A DNA stretch of 64,000 bases, from assembly GCF_020497125.1 (NCBI RefSeq), contig NC_059073.1:143105012-143169011 (forward strand), given 5' to 3'. This document shows, in pieces, positions 57,065 through 64,000 of this stretch (within the stretch, counting starts at the first letter, position 1; each line of letters begins with the position of its first letter). This stretch comes from Mauremys mutica (lineage: Eukaryota; Chordata; Testudines; Geoemydidae). Position numbers and translations under genes: made by a program. The notes beneath the pieces are model-generated. The model had not been told where the DNA came from, ran no database searches, and saw only the letters and a program-made list of their open reading frames with translations.

Positions 57065-57678
57065 TTTTAAGATACACAAGTTCACATACCTCAGGTGTTA
57101 CAGTACACTAAGCCCCTGCTTAATGTTGTCCGTTCAGTTTGTTTGCCAGATGATGACCGTTATGTGTGTTGAACGGATGTAGTGTAAATTTGGATGTATA
57201 TTCTATGAGTGTAAAGCTCTGTGTGTGGTTAGAATGAAAACAAAACGAAAAGATGTCAGATGAAACTTTCCTATGGACCTAGTTGAAATAACTAATTATA
57301 TGCAAGTTATCACGGCTGTTTCACATTGAATTGGAAAGGGAAGGATTCATTTAGATAGCTAACACTTAGCAATATATAATACTTTGTACAGGGCTTTGAA
57401 GATGCGATCTCTTTAGCTGAGATCTCACATTTAAACTTCCTCTCCAGCTACTTCAGTTTGTTACTGTGACATTGTTCTCACCGGGCAGTTTGTTTTAAAT
57501 TGAGAAGTTATTTGTTCCTTAATTATAAGGGATTTACAAAAACATCTCTCTAGGTTGCCCTTCAGCCCTGTCCATTTGTGCCCTCTTGTGGGGTAAAGGT
57601 AATTCACTCTGTGTCTGGTCTAAAGTTGAAAAGTTACCCCAACCCTGCTCCTCAAGGACACCCTTTGCAAGATGGGGG
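57065..57678. other. No gene recognised
   Basis: AT-rich intergenic sequence between an old CR1 and an LTR. Confidence 0.4.
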
Positions 57679-58471
57679 TGTAACGGTGTTGGGACTCACC
57701 ACCACAGTGCCTCCCGCTGGTGACTCCGGGAATTAGCTCAGTCCAGTGGAGTGCCCTCTCCTGGTGGTGTCTCACCCTTGGTTGGCATCTGAGCCCATGT
57801 CGCTCTCAACTTGCGGCATCCTCTTTGAGCCACTGCCCTCCGGCAGTGCCCCTTAGTCCATCCTTGCCCCCTTCTGGGGAGGGGGCGTGTCAATCAGCTG
57901 TCTCTCTGCACCCCAGCCAATGTGGGCAACTGCACCCCCAAAGTCACACCCCTCTTGGCAGGGGATTGGTTCAGCCCAAGATGGCCACTCCCATCAGCCA
58001 GGTGTAAGGCAAAGGGGAAGGGGGGGACCCAGACCCGCCCACTACTCTGGGTCCCAACCCAGAGACCCTCTAGTGGCAGCCATCCTGCCCTCCTTCTCTC
58101 CACATCCCTGGGCTGCTTCCCCTTCGGCCCCTCGCACTTGCTAGGCCCTTACCCTCAGGGCCTGCAGTCTGGCAGACACCAGGCTGGAGTTCCCTTCTAC
58201 TCCCCCAGGCCTGCCCAGCACTATGCTGTCCCAGGTGCTGGTCTCCCCACCTCTGGAGACAGACCTTCCTTCATGAAGATCTGGGACAGACTGACTGCTC
58301 CCTTCCTGGGCAGCCTTTATATAGGGCTGAGCCTGGCCCTGATTGGCTGTCTCCAATCTGGGCCCTGATTGGCTCCCAATAAGTCCTTCTCTGATTGGCT
58401 GCTCATCTGCACAGGCACATTGGCCTGCTGCAGCCTAAATTCTCAGGGAATGGGGCAGCTGCCCCACTACA
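57679..58471 (-). mobile_element. LTR, TGTA...TACA family, with CCAAT and TATA boxes
   Basis: Starts tgtaacgg as the 10270 copy does and ends ccccactaca. The minus strand has three CCAAT boxes (58341-58397) and tatataaagg (about 58322-58314). I see no matching 5-bp duplication, so it may be a recombined or truncated copy. Confidence 0.68.
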
Positions 58472-58904
58472 GCATCCTACTTACTTGATCCTGAAGGCTG
58501 TAGCTTTCCTCCACCTCTTAAGTCAGAGGCCAGGAGCCCAGCCTTTCTCACAGTGCCCTAATGCAAAATGTCCTGTGGGAAGCCCAGCTCCAACCAGGGC
58601 TAAGTACGCAACTGAAGTTGCTTCCCTTCTTCCTTGTGTAGATCACACAGAGTCGGCTTCTTTAGAAGCCAGGAACAGCTTTGTTGGACTTAACTGGGTC
58701 CAGAACAAGGCCTAGAGCTTGAGGAGTTGCTCTGAAAGGGTCTGATTTGTGACAAATGCAGGCATTAGCCTTGTTTACATAGCAAGGAGGACAGAGTTTG
58801 GGCAAATACAAAAAGGCAACTCCCCCTTCTCAAGCACCCAGCATTAACCTTTTAGCCTACATCCAGATTTAAAAAGGAGTCTTATTAATGAGTTAGGGTA
58901 ACCC

Positions 58905-59050
58905 ATCAGCTAGAAAAATGTCATTGCGGTCACACATTAGGCACAGAGCTGGTGGTCATCACGAGGGTGGATGGAGATGCTGGAAGTGGTGCAGTTTTCC
59001 CCTATCACATAAAGTTTAAAGGTTATCTGGCATCCAACGTGGAAAAATCA
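58905..59050 (+). repeat. Dispersed repeat relic, copy 2
   Basis: aggcacagagctggtggtca and ctggaagtggtgcagttttc match 11057-11220. It lies upstream of the coding relic at 59332. Confidence 0.55.
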
Positions 59051-59331
59051 TAAAATCACAAAAAGGGCCATAACTGGAAGCAACATTGGCTAATTTTGAC
59101 CAAAATTGGCAGAAAGCTTCTAAATATAATTGATAATGCAACTATGTACCTAAAATAGTAGTGTTTTGGAAAGTTTGGGACCTGTTTAGCCCCAAGTCAC
59201 AGATTTTATGCATTTCCTTGTACTTTTTTGCCTTCATTTAAATCAAAGTCTGTAGTCACATGACAGTAGGAGCCTCTTTGTACCACGTATTACATCAACA
59301 TATTGGCCATTATTTGTCATTATGATTTGAG

Positions 59332-59986
59332 ATGTTGTCTGTCTGCTATTTTATAAATATTGGCTACTGCTCAACGATTCCTGCACCAGCAACTCATGTT
59401 AATACAGTGTACACCATGCTGAAATATTTTCAGGCTATGGTCCACTCTCTGGGCCGAGACTGGACCTGTGTCATCTATGATAAAGCAATCTCCTGCAAAG
59501 CATGGTTGATGAAATGGACAATACCACCTCGAGATGGGAGGCAAGCATTGTGCAGTGAATTTCATGTGTGATAGAGGCAATGTGATGCAAGACAGTGGGT
59601 TTGAAGACATCCTTGTGGAAGGTAGCCTCTGTAGTGCTCCAGTCATCAGCCATGCTCTAAGAGGGAACCATCTAACCATGGCATTAAAGTCTACAAACGT
59701 ATAAATGTGTTGATAAATTAATTGAAATGCCTGGCACTTGGTGATTCCATGGACAATGATGTTGTCCCAGAAGATGAAAAGAGACATCTTGGAGAAAGCG
59801 CAAACATGCACGGAAGCATTTGAAGATGTGGAGAAAGCACAGGATGAAAACAGAGTGGAAGCACAGAATGCTCTGGCAGGCTTTATGAACCAAGCCCGAT
59901 CACTCCATCGGCTCATGGACACTTCCCTTACAGTACTGGTTTGGGGTTCCCGCCCTGCTGAAGCTGTTATACTAATGCAATCTTAA
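59332..59986 (+). pseudogene. Broken ORF of a mobile-element-like protein
   Basis: Open pieces in shifting frames read YFQAMVHSLGRDWTCVIYDK, then MQDSGFEDILVEGSLCSAP, then ENRVEAQNALAGFMNQARSL. The pieces look like parts of one protein. They resemble proteins carried by repetitive elements in other animals as I recall them, but I cannot name the family. Confidence 0.4.
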
Positions 59987-59989
59987 TGG

Positions 59990-61150
59990 GCTGACAAAAA
60001 CCTGTCTCTCCCGGTATAATGCAGGAGATAGGCAGCTCACCTAAGTAGCATCCCCAGTGGGTTCAAATCTGCCCTCTACTTCTCATGAAGGACTCTGAAC
60101 AGGGGCTCCAGCTGCCCAGGTGTATGGTGTATAGGGATGGGGAGCTCCCTTGCTTTTGCCTATGGAAGCTGTTCCACATTAATTAGCTATTGTTTGAATG
60201 ACAGCAAAACCAATAGGTGCTTCGGTTCTAGGAGCTGCAGATTCAACTTCCCTCCCCCCGTTAAGCAGGGCAGGTGTTGAATGCAGCTGTGGTGGGTGTG
60301 CCTTGAACTTTCAGCTCATGTCCTCTTGCCTGTGGAAGCTGTTCCACTTTAATTTAATGTTACTTGGGCCAGCAACTACCTGCAGCTTCCCCTACAGTCC
60401 AGTGGCTAGGGTGTGGGAGAGGTGGGTTCAAATATGCTCTGGTGTTTGTCTACCCTCCTCTTTTTGTTAGACTGATGGAGGGGCAGGTGACCTCCCTCTT
60501 TCCTGTGGAAGCTGTTTCACATTAATTAAATGTGATTTGGGCCAACACAATCCCCACTCTCTAGATGTGGTTAGGATACTCAACTGAGTTGTAGGAGATC
60601 CTGGTTCAAATCCCCCAGCTGCCTGTTCAGCAGGGGTTTGCACATGGATTCCTGCCTCCTTGGTGACTGTCCTTTGAGATGGGCCATCCTTGTCTGAACA
60701 CCCCCCCCCCCTTCTCAGGAGGCCATTGTCTTCTTGGGACAGGAAGGGGATTTGGACAGGGATCACCCCCCTCTGACTCTCCCCAGGAGGTGGGAGCCCC
60801 CAGTTCACACCCTTCAAAAGAGCAGGGGAGGGCCCTGGGGTCTGCCACAACCTGAGTGTGTATCCTGATCATGGTGGACAAAGAGTGAGTGGGGGGGGGG
60901 TTGCAGCCAGCTGCAATTAATCTTTAATTAAAAGGAACAAAAGGCCCTGTAAAATGATCCTTGTCCAGGGACAAGGGCTATTACCTCATTAGCTAGAGGT
61001 CCTCTGAGCAGGCAGACTGGGGATTTGAACAAGAGTCTCCCACATGCTAGCTGAGCACCCTAACCCGCACACCATGGGGGGCTTCAGTAGGGGTATGTTG
61101 GCCCAGTTAATACACAGTGAAAGTGGAACAGATTCCACAAAGGATTAAGG
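59990..61150. repeat. Tandem units with tRNA-like B boxes
   Basis: Roughly 170-bp units repeat tggaagctgttccac plus ttaattaa-type spacers (60160, 60330, 60505). B-box-like motifs recur: gtgggttcaaatctg (60057), gtgggttcaaatatg (60421) and ctggttcaaatccc (60600). A reversed unit is at about 61020-61145. They look derived from a tRNA gene but fold poorly as tRNA. Confidence 0.6.
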
Positions 61151-61689
61151 CAGTTCTCACATCAGATTGCCTCCTAGCCCAGTACTGAGGCCATTCATTT
61201 GAGTGGGAAGAGATGAGGTTTCAAATCAAGCAGAAGGGGAACGTGAACCTAAACCTCCTACAGCCATTGAGTACTTCCTGTTTGATTTTGATCCTGCCCC
61301 TCTTGGTCAGCACGCTTGAGTGTTTTGCACACACCTGAGCTGTTGTTGAACAGGAAACACGTGACCAGGGCTTGGAGGAGGGGCCTGATCCAAAGCCCAC
61401 TGAAGGCTGTGGAAAGACTCAGCCATGAACAGCCTTGGGATTAGGGCCTAAAACTGGCAGCAGAAGAAAAAGCAGTGGCCATGCCATGCAGTGCATTGCT
61501 TGGTGCAGCTGCTGCTCTCTGAAGCAAGTCTTACGAGCCTTCTGTAGCCAAGTTTACCCGCCCGTCACAGGCATGACTGGCTAACAGCATTTTTGTAAGT
61601 CCAGAGACAGAACGGACAAAGGGACCCTATTAGGGGGGTTTATCTTCTTTTAAAACTGCCTTCCTCCCGCCAAAAGAGGTTGAAATAAA

Positions 61690-62168
61690 AAAGCAGCACC
61701 ATTTTCCAGTGTGCTTTATTTAAAAAAAATATTTTAACATATGGCATAAAATCAGACTATACCATGATGGTTCATGTAGTAATACAAGGATCTAGCTCCC
61801 TTCGTAATATACTGTCTTCTCCCAGCTGTGAGCTGTAGATAAGTCTGTTTTCCAGGGAGAAGTGATGGAAAGGAACTACAACCCAAAAGTTTGAATGCGT
61901 CCTGGTGACTAGGAATGCAGAGGTGTGTTCCCAATACAGGACAGTTTGAGTGAAGACTACATGTGAAGCAGCATCAAAGTATGCTATTTATAGAGCAGGT
62001 GAGGTGTCTTTCTTCTAGGGTCAGTCCGGTGGCTATTTAGAAATCAGAAAACATCAGCTTTACAGAGCAGTTCAGTACGGAACCCCATACAAGCTCAATG
62101 CTAATAGTGCAGAGAGACCATGGAGCAGGGCTGTGCAAACTTAGCGGGGAGAAGGGCTGGGTGTTAGG
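61690..62168 (-). other. 3' UTR and poly(A) signal of the right gene
   Basis: The minus strand carries AATAAA at 61720-61715, about 450 bp after the TGA. Cleavage would fall near 61695. The interval is otherwise free of recognisable repeats. Confidence 0.55.
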
Positions 62169-62377
62169 TCAAGGAAAGGTGATGGTGGTTAGAGGTGTCA
62201 GCTCCAGGGTCTGTTCTAGTGAAGAGCGTTGCTCCTGGTATTCAGTGGTATGTCCATTCCTGTGATGGCCATATTCAAACTTAATCCTCAGCTCACCAAT
62301 CTTGGACTGGGGTAAAATATCCGGGATCCACTCAATAGTGAAAGGGGTCGGTTCCTTCTGATCAGGTGATGTGTTGC
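62169..62377 (-). CDS. Right gene, terminal coding exon
   Basis: A 209-nt exon with a polypyrimidine-rich acceptor (ttctcccccag). It codes 69 residues including the split Gly, then TGA at 62171-62169. No shorter frame is as open here. Confidence 0.68.
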
Positions 62378-63573
62378 CTGGGGGAGAAGAAGCAAGAGGA
62401 GGTAGCATTTCAGCCGTATCACACTAACCGTGTATTAGATGGAGGTAATAAAATGACCTCCCAGACAGGGCTGGTTAAACCTAGGCTGAAAATTAAGGCT
62501 GAGTATCTGTAGGCATAGCCAGTCACTTAGTTGTCCAAGTACCCAATCTGTGGGCACACCCAGGCTGCCCAAGTGGCATTAATTGTGCCATAATAATGAA
62601 GACTGCTTAAAAAATGAACCCCACAAACACAGGCTCAAACCAGAATTCCTGGCCACTTCCGCCACAAAATTAAATCATGTCACCTGAGACTCAATGCCCC
62701 GCCCCTTCATTAGAATAACGCTTCCTTGCTTCCAGCCGTTGTCTTGTCCGTAAGATTTTTGGGTGGGGTCTGTCTCAGGACCTGATTAGACAGCACCAAA
62801 CACAGTGGGGCCTCTAGGTACTACCATGCTGTAAAACCATCCCCATTTTGCAACAAAAGAGTTTTCTCAGAGGTCTTTAACAGGACAATGAAACGAGTGG
62901 TGGAGCTGACAGTACTTAGCACTTGATTTCATCCAACACATTTACAAAGGAGGACAAAGCATCACTAGCCCCGTCTAGGGCTGGGGACACAGAGAGGTGA
63001 GGCGACTCGCTCAGATTCAGGCAGGGTGAAGTTTATCAGCACGAGGCCTGGACACTAGTGGAAATAAGTGGCGCATAGATCTTGTGCCGACCCTCTGCAA
63101 GGATGTGAATTTCACCTACAGAGTCAGTGGTAGAGCTGGGAAACTGCCCCATTCTGTTCACTCCCTGAAGCATCTGACCCCGGCCACTGGGCTAGATGGA
63201 CAACTGGTTTGACCCAGTATGGCCAGAACTAAGGACTCCTCACACATAAATGAACCCAGGTGTCCCGTCTGTTTTCCCCCCCACCCCCTCTATACTCAGA
63301 CCACTGGATGACAGTTCTCTCTTTTCTCAAAACAAGAGAGGTAGGAACCAGTCAGGAGGTAACAGCTGCTTGGGTTGATTTTACTCTTCTTCCCTCTGTT
63401 ATAAACTTACCAACTTTGAGGAAAGTTTTGAGTTCCAAGGGCCGGAGAATCGGCTGCTTCTCCAGGCGCCCGTACGTCTCCGCGATGCTCTCCACTTCAA
63501 CCTTCGGGCACTTAAACAGCTCATAGGTCCCATCCCGGTTCTGGATGAAGCTGCGTGTGATTTCCAAGGGCAT
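62169..63573 (-). CDS. Unrecognised conserved-looking protein, last two coding exons
   Basis: Exon 63573-63411 (163 nt) codes [20 protein letters not shown] and onward to LKTFLKV, then splices (gtaagt donor) to exon 62377-62169 (209 nt; acceptor cccccag). The second exon codes [19 protein letters not shown] and ends in TITFP followed by TGA. The phase fits (G+GC makes Gly). The first ATG may be internal: its acceptor would be the weaker ttgcaag, and the gene probably continues beyond 64000. The order of charged and hydrophobic residues suggests a folded beta-rich cytosolic domain; I cannot name the family. Confidence 0.65.
63411..63573 (-). CDS. Right gene, penultimate coding exon
   Basis: Codes [20 protein letters not shown] and the [12 protein letters not shown] segment. 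The donor gttg|gtaagt is strong. The 5' boundary is less certain (aag acceptor just before the ATG). Confidence 0.62.
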
Positions 63574-64000
63574 CTTGCAACAGAAGCCAGGCACAGATGA
63601 TCAGCATGGAGCTTTAGTGGCCGTCAACCACCACCAAGCTGTATTTGGCACTGTCCCTTAGCCTGCAGATGCTCAGGAACAAGGCAGAGTGGGGGCGTAC
63701 AGCTTCACACGCGCCTGCCCACCACCTCTACAGCTCCAGAAAGAGGAGAGTGGGGGCGAAGAAGCCCATCTGAGCTTACAGTCCCTGCCCAGAGCTCCAG
63801 AAGAAAGAAGAGCGAACCCCCCACACTCCACCATCAAAGCCCTTGCTTCTAAGCTGTAGGAGATATTTCTGCCTGACCCCAGCTGGGGTGATGAGTTAGT
63901 CCCTCTAGCTGAGGCTGGACTATGCTCGCCTGATCCCTGCTCAAACGTTCCCACCGAAGGGACTCTGCCAAATGATGCTTTCCGCTGATTGCAGACTTTC

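Noticed and set aside
57679..58471. Solo LTR with TSD
   Set aside because: Flanks ggggg and gcatc do not match, so insertion as an intact solo LTR could not be shown.
1..64000. CRISPR arrays, operons or phage defence systems
   Set aside because: Introns, LINEs, SINEs and LTRs show eukaryotic DNA; no regularly spaced direct repeats were seen.

Overview
The window looks like reptile nuclear DNA, most probably turtle (Testudines), with a crocodilian as the alternative. This rests on spliced genes with GT/AG introns and on a repeat load of CR1 LINEs, Penelope-like retroelements, hAT and PIF/Harbinger DNA transposons, tRNA-derived SINEs and many solo retroviral LTRs. The species call is inference; no bacterial feature is present.

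The core is one complete aldo-keto reductase gene (AKR1-type) on the + strand. Ten coding exons between 16394 and 50748 join without a break into a 319-residue protein. The NADPH-site and catalytic residues are all present (Asp45, Tyr50, Lys79, His112). The position after the catalytic His, usually Trp, is Ser. A CCAAT/TATA-type promoter lies just upstream, and the probable ancestral poly(A) signal is at 51959. Intron 1 is 14.5 kb and intron 5 is 6.2 kb, both enlarged by transposons.

Two other genes lie on the - strand. At 3696-5013 three short coding exons are joined by phase-2 introns in one open frame; I do not recognise the protein. At 62169-63573 are the last two coding exons of a second unrecognised protein that continues past the right edge, with its stop codon and a poly(A) signal at 61715-61720.

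Most of the rest is transposable elements, many with readable target-site duplications (TSDs). Left flank (1-16 kb): an LTR relic, hAT elements, two Penelope-like insertions, retroviral LTRs and AT-rich relics. Intron 1: two solo LTRs, hAT and MITE copies, a CR1. Intron 2: a Penelope-like element with a GIY-YIG endonuclease region inserted in a CR1, then a SINE whose tail touches exon 3. Intron 4: a solo LTR carrying a near-perfect Penelope palindrome, then a CR1 that reaches to 22 bp from exon 5. Intron 5: a 4.9-kb PIF/Harbinger transposon with TTA TSDs, a transposase gene with one stop and one frameshift, and an intact spliced Myb/SANT partner gene. 3' UTR: a solo LTR inserted directly before the poly(A) signal. 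52.5-56.5 kb: an LTR split by a 2.8-kb hAT element that itself contains a smaller hAT and an inverted LTR pair. 60-61 kb: tandem units with tRNA-like B boxes.

I found no CRISPR array, rRNA, canonical tRNA or prokaryotic system.
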